64,000 nucleotides of DNA, taken from positions 310,001 through 374,000 of the forward strand of contig NZ_CP175563.1 in NCBI RefSeq assembly GCF_046097065.1, in the 5' to 3' direction. Below the pieces are notes generated by a model. That model was not told the DNA's origin. It made no database searches and saw only the letters and a program-made list of their open reading frames with translations. Below are positions 36,766-45,459 of this stretch, in pieces (position 1 is the first letter of the stretch; the number at the start of each line of letters is the position of its first letter). The translations under genes and the position numbers were made by a program. Source of the stretch: Syntrophus buswellii (lineage in GTDB: Bacteria > Desulfobacterota > Syntrophia > Syntrophales > Syntrophaceae).

Positions 36766-36814
36766 CTAGAATAAACTCAGAACGAAGTGACAATTCAACA
36801 GGAGGTGTATGGAA

Positions 36815-37510
36815 ATGAAAAAGTTATTGATGGTATTCGTAGTGCTCGGCTTGGTCTCGTTGCTCTTCGCCATTCCAGCGCAGGCCGATTACACCTACGT
36901 CACGGGCACGGACGTCGATTCGAACTGGATCGATGATTCCTTCACCGTCAACGGCGGAGCGGCCTACCTGGTCACCACAATTGCTAATGGCTGGCCTGTT
37001 CTGCCAAATACGAGCCTGACTACAGGGAAGTACATCTCGTGGGCGGCCAACCAGTCAAATGCGACGCAGGGCAACGTGACGGCACAGCTCTATACCTACG
37101 CGTTCAAATTCAACTGGGAAGGCTCGACCACCAGCACGACATTCGACTTCCGATGGCTCTCCGATGACTACCTCACCGACATCAAGCTTAACGGCACGAG
37201 TCTCGGCGTCAACAATCTGAGTCAGGAAAATCCGTGGACAACGTCTTATTCACAGAACGGCGTGAGCGGTACGGTGCAGAGCGGCGTCAACACGATCGAG
37301 TTCCTCATCTGGAACAGCGGCGGTTACAGACTCTTGGACTCTGAGACAGAAAGCTACGTTTATGATCCGAACTACACCGGTGTCAGCGGACCGACCGGTA
37401 TGGCAGCGGACTTCACGGTGCACGGTGAAGCCACGGCGGTGCCGGAGCCGGCGTCGTTGATGCTGCTGGGCATGGGCCTCGCGGGGCTGGCGTTCTGGCG
37501 GAAGCGCTAG
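36815..37510 (+). CDS. PEP-CTERM sorting-domain protein
   Basis: A 231-residue exported protein. I prefer ATG 36815 (MKKLLMVFVVLG), since GGAGG is 9 bases upstream; ATG 36809 is almost on top of it. The signal peptide ends near IPAQA (about 22-26). The body is Ser/Thr/Asn-rich and beta-like. The C-terminus has the PEP-CTERM signal: VPEPASLMLLGMGLAGLAFW then RKR, that is, motif, membrane helix, basic tail, cleaved by exosortase. No exosortase (EpsH) gene is in the window. It is an exopolysaccharide-linked surface protein of unknown function. Confidence 0.9.
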   Translation: MKKLLMVFVVLGLVSLLFAIPAQADYTYVTGTDVDSNWIDDSFTVNGGAAYLVTTIANGWPVLPNTSLTTGKYISWAANQSNATQGNVTAQLYTYAFKFNWEGSTTSTTFDFRWLSDDYLTDIKLNGTSLGVNNLSQENPWTTSYSQNGVSGTVQSGVNTIEFLIWNSGGYRLLDSETESYVYDPNYTGVSGPTGMAADFTVHGEATAVPEPASLMLLGMGLAGLAFWRKR

Positions 37511-37545
37511 TTGCAGACACCGGGCTGACGCCCCAGGGAATGAAC

Positions 37546-37580
37546 AAAGGCCACCCCATCGCGGTGGCCTTTGTTTTGTG
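37546..37580 (+). terminator. Terminator of the PEP-CTERM gene
   Basis: AAAGGCCACC (37546-37555) and GGTGGCCTTT (37563-37572) pair perfectly around a 7-base loop, followed by TGTTTTG. A clean Rho-independent terminator 35 bases after the PEP-CTERM stop; it is almost symmetrical and could also stop transcription from the right. Confidence 0.85.
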
Positions 37581-37713
37581 TACATGAGCCCTTAGGCATG
37601 CGTACCCCCGTTTCGACGATGGCCCTGCTGACGCCGGCTGGACGGACTCCGAAGGGGGGACTTTGACGGCAAACATTGTCAGCTTCGGCGCCGTTTACCG
37701 GGCCTACGGATGA

Positions 37714-38079
37714 TTTTTGTGCGCAAGCGACGGATCGATCCGGTCGTTTGACGTTCCTCAGGGCGTCGAGCGGCATGGAAGGGTCCCTGACCTCTATGGG
37801 CACCTATCTGTCTGCGATCTCGCAGTTGTGCAAGGCGGCGGTACCACAACAATCGAACTTACTGCTTTGCGTCGGCCATTCCTTTTCTTCCCCATTGAGA
37901 GCCACTCCGAACAAGAAGTCACCGTTACAAGCAGGATGGCGCGGCATAGGGCAGGCATGCAAATGACTCAAGGCCTTACAACGCCTTCGTCACTGGCCGA
38001 TGAGATCGTAGCAAATGCTGGACGCGAAATAACATATGTTCAGATACATGCTGATGGAGCGCATCGACGAGAGGTGTGA
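37714..38079 (+). pseudogene. C-terminal fragment of a UDP-sugar glycosyltransferase (GT28/MurG-like)
   Basis: A 121-codon open frame directly after a TGA (37711-37713). DLAVVQGGGTTTIELTALRR, then PFLFFPIESHSEQEV and TSRMARHRAGMQM, matches the C-terminal donor-binding domain of MurG/UGT-type glycosyltransferases. The N-terminal domain is missing and no start codon with ribosome site is seen, so it is a remnant. It lies between the PEP-CTERM gene and a transposase remnant; glycosyltransferases fit the surface-polysaccharide theme. Confidence 0.65.
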
Positions 38080-38181
38080 ACACCCGCAGTTGAAATGGAG
38101 CATTAACTCTCTTTCCATGCGTAATTCTCCATTCTGACAACAACGCTCCTCCCACCATTAGTAGATGAAACCAAGAGATAG

Positions 38182-38646
38182 CGACTTCCATTTTTCCCGT
38201 GGTTCCTGTGCATCGGCAGGACAAATCTTCTGTACACGCAGCATGTCAATCGGAAATACAAACGTAGCGGTCGATTGTGTCAGAACCGATTCTTTTCGAC
38301 TATTGTTGATACGGAATGTTATTTATGGGCAGTGACAAGATACATTGAGCAAAATCCTGTAAAATCGGCGTTGGTGACGCGTCCGGAGGACTATCTTTGG
38401 TCGAGTTGCCGAGCCAATATTCGGGGACAAGAAGACGGATTGGTTACAGGTTGGTGGCTTGATGAAAAAGATCGGGAAGCCTACCGGACATTCCTGATTC
38501 AAACAGATACGCTGATGGATCAAAAGATCAGGGTGAATACTTCAACTGGGCGTCCTTTGGGAAGCGAAGACTTCCTTTCCTTTCGCGTTGAGCCTCTCCT
38601 CCAGGATCAGGAATTGACAACCTCGGGGTCAACAGGCATGAATTAG
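38182..38646 (+). pseudogene. Truncated REP-associated (Y1/RAYT) transposase
   Basis: Open frame after TAG 38179. LLYTQHVNRKYKRSGRLCQN, then RFFSTIVDTECYLWAVTRYI and EQNPVKSALVTRPEDYLWSS, is the middle-to-C-terminal part of Y1_Tnp RAYT proteins. The tail reads TSTGRPLGSEDFLSF, as usual in that family. The N-terminal His-x-His domain, where metal binds, is absent, so it cannot transpose. The stretch from TTG 38275 could be translated as 123 residues but is functionally incomplete. Confidence 0.75.
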
Positions 38647-38729
38647 TACGAGGGTGCCGTCGACGGCAAGGGGATGTCAAAGCAGAAGGCGGTCACCTGT
38701 CAGGGATAGATCGAAATGACCGATTACGC

Positions 38730-38782
38730 GGGAAGCATCGGGGGGCTTTTCTGAGCGGGGCCCCGTCGCTCACGAGCTTCCC
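38730..38782. repeat. Nested palindrome downstream of the RAYT remnant
   Basis: GGGAAGC (38730-38736) pairs with GCTTCCC (38776-38782) and, inside it, TGAGC (38752-38756) with GCTCA (38768-38772) around GGGGCCCC. It is an imperfect cloverleaf-like hairpin. REP palindromes flank RAYT genes in many genomes, and this lies 84 bases behind a RAYT remnant, but I see no second copy in the window and no GTAG foot, so the link is tentative. Confidence 0.3.
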
Positions 38783-38887
38783 ATGTCTGCCTGTTTTCCA
38801 ACAAAGGGAAACGCCCCTTCGAACTTATCGGGATGTTCTTGATTTGAAGAGAAAATTCATGATTGCCTCCGGCAAACTGACGATAAG

Positions 38888-39181
38888 TCAGAGGCTGCAA
38901 CTGGCCATTCCGGCCAGGATCCCCATGCCGGTCATCACGGAGACGCCCTGGAAAGAGAAGAATCCGGTCACGGCGTCGATGATGATAAGGAATATCGATG
39001 GATGGAAGCCGAACAGGGCGAGGGAACACAGGACCACCGGAACAATCGCCCATTGCGATGGTCCGGTCCATACCCGTTCCAGAAAAATAATGGTCATCAG
39101 CATAACCAGGACGAAATAGAAAAGACTGATCAGAATCGACAAGGCCGTATTGATTCCTGAAGAAAAAAGATTGTCCATCAT
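38888..39181 (-). CDS. Small membrane protein of unknown function
   Basis: A 97-residue hydrophobic protein, start ATG 39181 (MMDNLFSSGINT), with GCGAGGTG ending 4 bases upstream (frame opens at 39187). Three hydrophobic segments (about 12-34, 40-56 and 60-82) and almost no charge. No family recognised. A longer frame on the same strand (38724-39389) overlaps but is Arg/Pro-rich and lacks a ribosome site; this one is the better candidate. Confidence 0.55.
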   Translation of the reverse strand: MMDNLFSSGINTALSILISLFYFVLVMLMTIIFLERVWTGPSQWAIVPVVLCSLALFGFHPSIFLIIIDAVTGFFSFQGVSVMTGMGILAGMASCSL

Positions 39182-39305
39182 TCTCACCTCGCTTTAAATA
39201 TAAGTATTGCCCGAGGCTGAGGCAAGATCCCTCAATGAAAGATCGAGAGAAAGGCGTTCGAAATATTTCGATGAGGGTCCTATCGGGAAAAATCGAGGTC
39301 AAATC

Positions 39306-39392
39306 ATGTGCGGTCGCTTTGTTCTCTGAACGGATCTGTCTGTTATTTCGGAGTCCTTCGATGTCGAGGAAGTTGTCTGCGACGATCAAAGG
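39306..39392 (+). pseudogene. N-terminal remnant of an SRAP/YedK (HMCES) protein
   Basis: ATG 39306 opens MCGRFVL, the strictly conserved start of SRAP proteins, where Cys2 crosslinks abasic DNA. The eighth codon is TGA; reading past it gives TDLSVISESFDVEEVV, which fits the usual continuation (LTxxxxxIxxxFxVxE). After that similarity ends. GAGGT precedes the ATG. A decayed gene, not recoding: the remainder of the domain is absent. Confidence 0.5.
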
Positions 39393-39463
39393 GGAAACGA
39401 TATCTTGAGAGCGGCCACGATAAGTGAGGGAAAGACGGACAGGTAAACTGAGGGACTGCAGCA

Positions 39464-39496
39464 GGGGTAATATGGGTAATATGGGGTAATATGGGG
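39464..39496. repeat. Short tandem repeat GGGTAATAT x3
   Basis: Three copies of a 9-10-base unit (GGGGTAATAT, GGGTAATAT, GGGGTAATAT) then GGGG. They lie between the SRAP remnant and the frameshifted secreted protein, in noncoding DNA; unit length varies by one G. Confidence 0.7.
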
Positions 39497-39782
39497 ACGC
39501 TTCCCGTATTTATGTTTGAACCGGTGAGGATCAATGTAGAAATTTTTCATGCCGAGAATCGCCCGTATCATAGCACCCCATTATCCACATCATATAACCC
39601 AGCGGGGTAATAACCGAAGTCGATGTCTTTTTGGATGATGAAGACAAAGACAGAACCAGAAGGCGCAGGCGACGTTTTACAGCGCGCCTGACCCACGCAC
39701 GTTGGGCAGAAAGATTGAGACCCCTTATTTCTGTCTGACAGGCGGGGCACGGAGTCGCAAACTAAAAAATCGGAGGATATGT

Positions 39783-40140
39783 ATGATGAAAAGAGCTGTA
39801 GCTGTTGTATTGGTTTTTCTATTTACTGTGTTGGCTACACATGCGATTGCGGCTGAAAAAAATGCTATCAGAGGTATCAGCTAAATCAAAAGCGGTAAAA
39901 ATCTTAATGGGTGATCCGTACGGTAAGAACAAAAAAGAAGTAGAAAAGCATATTAAATCTGTAAAGTTACTAAAGAATGGAACTGAAGATTGCGGCGGTA
40001 TCAAAACTCCTGTTTATGAAATTCATGTAGTCGTACCAGTCGCAGACATAAAGAATCAAGATACTCCTATTGATGGGAAATTATACATTGATGCAAAAAA
40101 TGGCAACTTGCAATGCGCCAGCTTACCATATCTTGATTAA
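39783..40140 (+). pseudogene. Frameshifted small secreted protein
   Basis: A signal peptide (MMKRAVAVVLVFLFTVLATH, then AIAAEKN) with GGAGG 6 bases before ATG 39783 runs into a TAA at 39882-39884. A second frame, offset by one, carries the remaining 90 residues (SAKSKAVKILMGDPYGKNKK to the end at 40140). The frames meet at a run of seven A (39855-39861); six A would give one protein of about 118 residues. Family unknown; two Cys in EDCGG and QCAS could form a disulfide. Confidence 0.6.
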
Positions 40141-40175
40141 TGTTCAAGATCTTCCGAGAACCAAGACCTCTCACA

Positions 40176-41099
40176 TCATAGATGTCGCCGCAGGACCGCC
40201 AGGAAGCCAAATCCAGTGCAGATGAAGATGATCGCTGAGGGCAACGGGACGACCGTTGCCGCGAAATCTCTGCCCAGGATTTCATGAGTAGCCGTCGTCG
40301 GATGGAAATCATCAAAGAAGAGGTATGTCCCCGGGTCGCCACATACTGCTGAGCCATCGAAACAGGCATCTGTTACGTTTGTGAATCCGTGGGCGGAAGG
40401 ATTGTTCACCACGGACCGCATCAGTGCGGCCGTATCGTAATACAGCACATCGGAGGGAAGCATGGCCTCAAGTCCGGCATTGAAAGCGTTTGTGATCGCG
40501 GTACCCAGGGCGGCATATTCCGGCGACACGGAGTTAAAATAGGGTGTAAGGCCGAGATCCGGCATCCCCGGTGCAAGAATCGTTTCTGCGCCCATTTCTT
40601 TCAGTTCCCCGATGATCGCCAGCTCATTTGCCAATGCCCGCGAGACGATCGCAGAAATATCATTCCCATCCATAGGCGAGGGGGCCAGGATGTCGTTCGG
40701 CCCCCCCCAAACGACGAAAAGCCCTCCGGACATGTAGGGACCGAGCAACCCTTTTGTTGCGCCATACATCGTCGTCATGCCCGGCAGGTTATATGCGCCG
40801 AACTCCGTCACGTTACCGCTGTCTGCGTAATTGCCGACCCCTGTCGTCGCACCGATCCATGCGAAATCGATCAAAGGCGCCCCCAGGAATGAGGCAAGGT
40901 ATTCCACCGCAACCGGACCGTCTGACCGGCGACCGTCGTAATATGGGAATCCGGGCTGACCGGTCGCATCGAAAAAATTGCCGTTGTCGGACAGGCTATC
41001 CCCGTAAACAACTACGGAGCTGTAAGTTTTTGCGTATGCGTCAGTTGTGAACAGGCAAAATATGGCGATTATAACGACAAGGAAACGTTTTGCGTTCAT
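40176..41099 (-). CDS. GDSL-family esterase with VPLPSA-type C-terminal sorting signal
   Basis: A 307-residue secreted hydrolase. Start ATG 41099 (MNAKRFLVVIIAIFCLF), GGGAGG upstream; the frame opens at 41117. Signal peptide ends near DAYA. SSVVVYGDSLSDNGNFF holds the nucleophile Ser; GGPNDI is block III; DDFHPTTATHEIL gives the Asp/His of block V. The tail VVPLPSAIIFICTGFGFLAV then LRRHL is a PEP-CTERM variant (VPLPA type): motif, helix, basic end. It is likely exosortase-processed and attached to the cell surface, like the protein at 36815. Confidence 0.88.
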   Translation of the reverse strand: MNAKRFLVVIIAIFCLFTTDAYAKTYSSVVVYGDSLSDNGNFFDATGQPGFPYYDGRRSDGPVAVEYLASFLGAPLIDFAWIGATTGVGNYADSGNVTEFGAYNLPGMTTMYGATKGLLGPYMSGGLFVVWGGPNDILAPSPMDGNDISAIVSRALANELAIIGELKEMGAETILAPGMPDLGLTPYFNSVSPEYAALGTAITNAFNAGLEAMLPSDVLYYDTAALMRSVVNNPSAHGFTNVTDACFDGSAVCGDPGTYLFFDDFHPTTATHEILGRDFAATVVPLPSAIIFICTGFGFLAVLRRHL

Positions 41100-41384
41100 G
41101 GTGTATCCTCCCTTCAAACAAAAGCATTATTTGCGGTTCTTGCCGTCACGGGGGCCACGTACAAGACAGACATACCTCTTTTCACCTGCAGGAAAACCTC
41201 ACCACATCGTTTCCAATTGTCTAATATTCAATATTTTAATCCGTGTTTAGTTGATGATCTCATCGGGGACACATTTTTGTGAAAGAATTCTATGCTGAAA
41301 TGTTGCTGAAGGTAAGGATAGGAAAAATTTCTTTTGATTGCAAGGTGTTTATCCTGATAAAGCAAGCAGGAGGGAGGTTATTAT

Positions 41385-42443
41385 ATGTTCAGAACATTGC
41401 TGATCAATCCGGGATCCACCAGCAGCGAGATTTCCATTTTTGAAGATGAGCGTGAGGTTAAAAGCGCCAGGATGATCCATCCCGTAGCAGAATTGAGGAA
41501 GTATTCAACGATCCTGGATCAGTATCCCTACCGTTGCGCTGCCATCAAGGAACAGCTTCGGCAATGGAATATCCGGAAAGGGGATTTGGCGGCCGTTGTC
41601 GGCAGAAGCTTCATAAGCCGCAGGGAAAGCGGCGCCTACGTGGTTAATCAAAAAATGATCGATGATGTTAAATCCATCCTGTCGCGGGTGGAACATGCGG
41701 CGGGAATGGGCTGCATGCTTGCCAGGGAAATCGCCGATGAACAAGGCATCCCGGCCTTTGTCGCTCATTGTGCCTCTCAATCTCTCGGTCCTATGGCAAA
41801 GGTATCCGGCATTCCCGGAATTCAAAGGCGCGCCGTCTACCATGTGGTGAATATCGAAGGGATTGCAGGACTCGCAGCCCGGGAACTGGATCGGGCAATG
41901 GACGACCTGAATCTCATCATCGCTCACCTGGAAGGCGGGATGTCCATTGCGGCCATCGCCGGCGGCAGGCTCGTCGATGTAAGCAACGCCTTCGAGGAGG
42001 GACCCTTCACCACGGAACGGAGTGGCGCCCTGCCCGTCGTGTCGCTGGTGGAACTGTGCTTTTCCGGTCAATACACCCGCGAACAGATCCTGAAAATGAT
42101 CCGGGGCGAAGGGGGGATGGTCGCCTATCTCGGCACCAACAAAATCAGTGACATTGAAAAGCAGGTCCAGGCGGGGAATAAAGAAGCCGGGTTTTACCTG
42201 GAGGCCATGTGCTATCAGGTCTCGAAAGAGATCGCCGCCATGGCGTCTGTTCTGAAAGGCAAGGTAGATGCGGTCATCTTGACGGGCAAGATCCTGGAAT
42301 CCGCCCACGCGGTCAACTGGATCGAAGAGAGGTGCGGCTTTATCGCACCGGTGAAACGGTATCCGGAGCAGGAGGCCCTGGCCTTTGCCCAGGCTGCCTT
42401 GACGGTATTGAGGGGTGAGGAGAAAGCTCGGATTTACGAGTGA
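41385..42443 (+). CDS. buk: Butyrate kinase
   Basis: Acetate/butyrate-kinase superfamily enzyme phosphorylating butyrate or branched acids with ATP, or making ATP from the acyl-phosphate. 352 residues with FRTLLINPGSTSSEISIFED, the phosphate loop; IIAHLEGGMSIAAIAGGRLV and DAVILTGKILESAHAV, diagnostic of butyrate kinases. GGAGGG precedes the ATG. No phosphate butyryltransferase gene lies beside it. Other members act on 2-methylpropanoate, so the substrate is uncertain. Confidence 0.92.
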   Translation: MFRTLLINPGSTSSEISIFEDEREVKSARMIHPVAELRKYSTILDQYPYRCAAIKEQLRQWNIRKGDLAAVVGRSFISRRESGAYVVNQKMIDDVKSILSRVEHAAGMGCMLAREIADEQGIPAFVAHCASQSLGPMAKVSGIPGIQRRAVYHVVNIEGIAGLAARELDRAMDDLNLIIAHLEGGMSIAAIAGGRLVDVSNAFEEGPFTTERSGALPVVSLVELCFSGQYTREQILKMIRGEGGMVAYLGTNKISDIEKQVQAGNKEAGFYLEAMCYQVSKEIAAMASVLKGKVDAVILTGKILESAHAVNWIEERCGFIAPVKRYPEQEALAFAQAALTVLRGEEKARIYE

Positions 42444-42465
42444 GAATCCCCTCTGAATCCCAGGA

Positions 42466-43152
42466 TCATTCGAAGAGATTATACCAGCCCAGGCGGGCGT
42501 CCTGCTCCTGCTGGAGGGAAAGCATCCGATTCTGGACGTCCAGGCGCATCCGTTCAAAGTTTTCCGGATCGAGATCCGGGGGGATGAAGATGGGAGCGCC
42601 CCAGGAAATATGGATGGTGCTGAAGGGCTTGGGGATCAGGCAGCGGTCCCAGCTGTTTAGAATCCACGCCCGACTGGCGGAGGCGGAGATCGGGAAAATG
42701 GGCGCTCCGGATCGCTGGCCCAGGGTGATGAGGCCCGGCTTGATGATTCCCCGTGGTCCGCGGGGACCGTCCACAACATGAACCACCGCGGGATGCTCTT
42801 GAAGTTCCTGGATCAGGGACGATAGCGCCCCTTTCCCGCCCCTGGAACTCGAGCCTCGAACGGGGTGGAAATTCATGCAGGAAAAAAGCTGAGCAACCAG
42901 TTCGCCATCACGGCTCCGGCTGATCATGACCGAGGGCGAATAGTGCGCGAAGCGCGGCGAATAAGGAAGGATCGCTAAAATCCGTTGATGCCAGATGGAG
43001 ACGATCAACGGCTCATGACGGGAGAGCCGCTGAAGGAGGGAAGCGTCATTCGTGACAGAAAGCCGGCAAAACAGGAAATAAAAGCGGACCAGGTAATAAA
43101 GCCAGCGGATCAGTCCGGAATGAATCGCAAAAAGGGAGATCTTCTTAAACAC
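42466..43152 (-). CDS. DUF374-family lysophospholipid acyltransferase-like protein
   Basis: A 228-residue DUF374 protein, a family linked to Kdo2-lipid A or phospholipid acyltransferases. SIWHQRILAILPY (HX4D-like), SRSRDGELVAQL, VRGSSSRGGKGAL and VVHVVDGPRGPRGIIKPGL are its hallmark motifs. An N-terminal hydrophobic anchor (about 10-30) is followed by a cytoplasmic domain. It ends 9 bases before the endonuclease III-like gene on the same strand. Confidence 0.88.
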   Translation of the reverse strand: MFKKISLFAIHSGLIRWLYYLVRFYFLFCRLSVTNDASLLQRLSRHEPLIVSIWHQRILAILPYSPRFAHYSPSVMISRSRDGELVAQLFSCMNFHPVRGSSSRGGKGALSSLIQELQEHPAVVHVVDGPRGPRGIIKPGLITLGQRSGAPIFPISASASRAWILNSWDRCLIPKPFSTIHISWGAPIFIPPDLDPENFERMRLDVQNRMLSLQQEQDARLGWYNLFE

Positions 43153-43161
43153 GGAAACCTC

Positions 43162-43815
43162 CTAGCCATAATATCCGATGGAATTCAAAGGGCATTCTTC
43201 GCAGCGGGGCACCGTCCGGCAATACCTTTTCCCCGTGTTCACAATCAGGGCATGATACTGGTTGTAAAGCGGGACATCTTTTGGAAGGGACTTCATAACA
43301 AACGTTTGCAGCGCGTCATAGTGCATGTCCGAGGCAATCACGCCATGTCGCTGAAAAATCCTCCTGGTATAGGTGTCGATCACAAAAATGGGTTGATTGG
43401 CGGCATAAAGCAGGATGCTGTCCGCCGTTTCCTTTCCGATGCCGTTGACGGAGAGCAATTGATCGCGGAGTAGCCATAAATCTTCGGAAAACATTTTTTC
43501 CAGATCCCAACCGTAATGAGAACACAGAAAAGAGAGAAAGTTCTTGAGGCGGAACGTTTTAATACGAAAGTAGCCTGCGGGACGAATAAGCTCCTCTAAA
43601 ATCCGGGAGTCCGTTTCATACAGCCATTGAGGATCCAGCAAGCCGGCCGCCTTAAGATTGTCCAGGGCGCGTTCCACGTTCTGCCAGGCGGTGTTTTGAG
43701 TGAGGATTGCGCCTACCATCACTTCGAACGGCGTCTCGCCGGGCCACCAGTGGAGGTCTCCAAAGTGGCTGTTGAGCTTGTCGTAAATGACGGACAGTAC
43801 GGACGCTTCGGGCAT
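43162..43815 (-). CDS. Endonuclease III domain protein (HhH-GPD glycosylase)
   Basis: A DNA glycosylase of the Nth/MutY fold. Start ATG 43815 (MPEASVLSVIYDKL), 217 residues; the frame opens earlier inside the protease gene. HhH motif LLSVNGIGKETADSILLY with catalytic Lys, and Asp in VIDTYTRRIF. The C-terminal 4Fe-4S loop reads YCRTVPRCEECPLNSI: spacing of the first two Cys is 5 rather than 6 and the fourth Cys is missing, so the cluster may be absent. It belongs to the subfamily that includes 3-methyladenine-type enzymes. Confidence 0.87.
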   Translation of the reverse strand: MPEASVLSVIYDKLNSHFGDLHWWPGETPFEVMVGAILTQNTAWQNVERALDNLKAAGLLDPQWLYETDSRILEELIRPAGYFRIKTFRLKNFLSFLCSHYGWDLEKMFSEDLWLLRDQLLSVNGIGKETADSILLYAANQPIFVIDTYTRRIFQRHGVIASDMHYDALQTFVMKSLPKDVPLYNQYHALIVNTGKRYCRTVPRCEECPLNSIGYYG

Positions 43816-43846
43816 GGGTTTTTTTTCAGGGAAAAGCGGATAAGGC

Positions 43847-45337
43847 TTATGGCCGAAGGGCGACAAAAAAGGTGGATTGCCCCCGTTTGACCAGGAGCAG
43901 GAGATTCTTTTTGGCCTCCTTGCGGGAGATCTCCCTTTGGTAGTCTTTTTTCGAAGCAATTTTTGCGCGATTGACCTGAAGAATCACATCCTGAGGCTGA
44001 AGCCCCGCGTCATCGGCCGGGCTTCCCTCGCGAACATCCGTGATGACCACCCCGGTGCGGCTGGACAATCCCAGGTATTGAGCGATCTCCGGGGTAATGT
44101 CATGAACCGCCATGCCGTAACTGTCCCGGGATAAATCGCCTCTGGCCGCCAGTTCCGTCTGGTCCGTACGCTCCGCAACCAGGACGTTCGCCTTCATCAG
44201 CCGATTTTCCCGCAAAAATCTGACATCGACACGGTCCCCAACTTGAAACCCGGCAACCATCATCAGGAGATCATGTGAGTTATTGACTTTTTTCCCATTG
44301 ATTTCAACGATGATATCCCCCGGCTTGATCCCTGCGTTGCTTGCCGGATCCCCCCTGAAAACCTCTGCCACCAGGGCGCCCTGCTGAGCTTTCTGATTCA
44401 TCGTCTTTGCGATGTCTTCCGTAACATCCTGGACGGAGATGCCCAGCCAGCCGCGAGAGACCTTCCCCTTGGTCTTGAGGTCGGAGAGGATGATTTTGGC
44501 CATATTGACAGGGATTGCAAACCCGATTCCCTGTCCCTGGGCGACAATGGCCGTATTAATTCCAATGACCTTCCCCTCCATGTTGAACAGGGGGCCGCCG
44601 CTGTTCCCCGGATTGATCGATGCGTCCGTCTGGATGAAATCATCATAGGGGCCCGCCCCGATGACCCTTCCCTTGGCGCTCACGATCCCCGCCGTGACGG
44701 TCTGCTCCAGCCCGAAGGGATTGCCGATCGCCAGGACCCATTCTCCCACGCGAAGTTTATCGGAATCGCCTATTTCAACGACATTCAAACTCCCCGTAGG
44801 CTTGATCTTGATCAGGGCGATGTCCGTTTTGGCATCCTTGCCGATGATCTTTGCCTCATATTCGTTTCCATTGGACAGCTTCACCAGGATTTTATCGGCC
44901 TTTTCCACCACATGATTGTTTGTGAAAATGTATCCGTCAGCACTGATAATGAACCCGGAACCCAGACTCCTCTTCTTGAACTCACGTTTGGGAACATCTC
45001 CGAAAAACCGTTCAAAAAATTCGTCCCCCCAGAAATAACGCTCGAAAGGTGATCCGTTATTGCCGAAGGGTGAGGAAAAGGGGTTCGACCCGGGCCGGAC
45101 CGTCTGGGTTGTCCGGATATTGACCACCGCCGGTTTTAATCGATCGACAAGATCTGCAAAGGAGCCGGGCATTCCGGCGCTGTCCGTCGAAGGGACCGCC
45201 GATGCGACCTGAACATCAGGGGCCACGGGGGCAAAGGAGGAGCGCAGAACCTCCACCACGGAGATAACAAAAAATGCCACGAGAAAAGCTAACAGAAACA
45301 TGATGAACGTATTTCTGTTCTTACTTTCCTTTTTCAT
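43847..45337 (-). CDS. degQ: DegP/DegQ (HtrA) periplasmic serine protease
   Basis: Envelope quality-control protease, 496 residues. A signal or anchor helix (about 10-30); catalytic triad His142 (TNNHVVEKAD), Asp172 (KTDIALIKI) and Ser246 (NPGNSGGPLF); two PDZ domains (about 275-370 and 385-490), the second ending near the C-terminus. The glycine-rich linker before the protease contains a Phe-rich LA-like loop (YFWGDEFFERFFGDVPK). It ends near an endonuclease III-like gene. Confidence 0.95.
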   Translation of the reverse strand: MKKESKNRNTFIMFLLAFLVAFFVISVVEVLRSSFAPVAPDVQVASAVPSTDSAGMPGSFADLVDRLKPAVVNIRTTQTVRPGSNPFSSPFGNNGSPFERYFWGDEFFERFFGDVPKREFKKRSLGSGFIISADGYIFTNNHVVEKADKILVKLSNGNEYEAKIIGKDAKTDIALIKIKPTGSLNVVEIGDSDKLRVGEWVLAIGNPFGLEQTVTAGIVSAKGRVIGAGPYDDFIQTDASINPGNSGGPLFNMEGKVIGINTAIVAQGQGIGFAIPVNMAKIILSDLKTKGKVSRGWLGISVQDVTEDIAKTMNQKAQQGALVAEVFRGDPASNAGIKPGDIIVEINGKKVNNSHDLLMMVAGFQVGDRVDVRFLRENRLMKANVLVAERTDQTELAARGDLSRDSYGMAVHDITPEIAQYLGLSSRTGVVITDVREGSPADDAGLQPQDVILQVNRAKIASKKDYQREISRKEAKKNLLLLVKRGQSTFFVALRP

Positions 45338-45459
45338 TAAAACCTCCCGGTTTTAAAAATGATTTTGATTTTTCCGGCTTCTCTAACACAAATAACTTCG
45401 AGTTTCTATGAATTTATTTTCCGGGCCTGCGAAGCAGAAGCTGCATCCGCTGAACCTTT

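Noticed and set aside
38724..39389. 221-residue frame on the minus strand
   Set aside because: Arg/Pro-rich with no ribosome site; the overlapping frame 38888-39181 is hydrophobic, has a ribosome site and is the better gene candidate.
41100..41384. Sigma-54 promoter upstream of the GDSL esterase
   Set aside because: I searched the minus strand for GG-N10-GC spacing; the nearest candidates are off by one base, so I did not list one.
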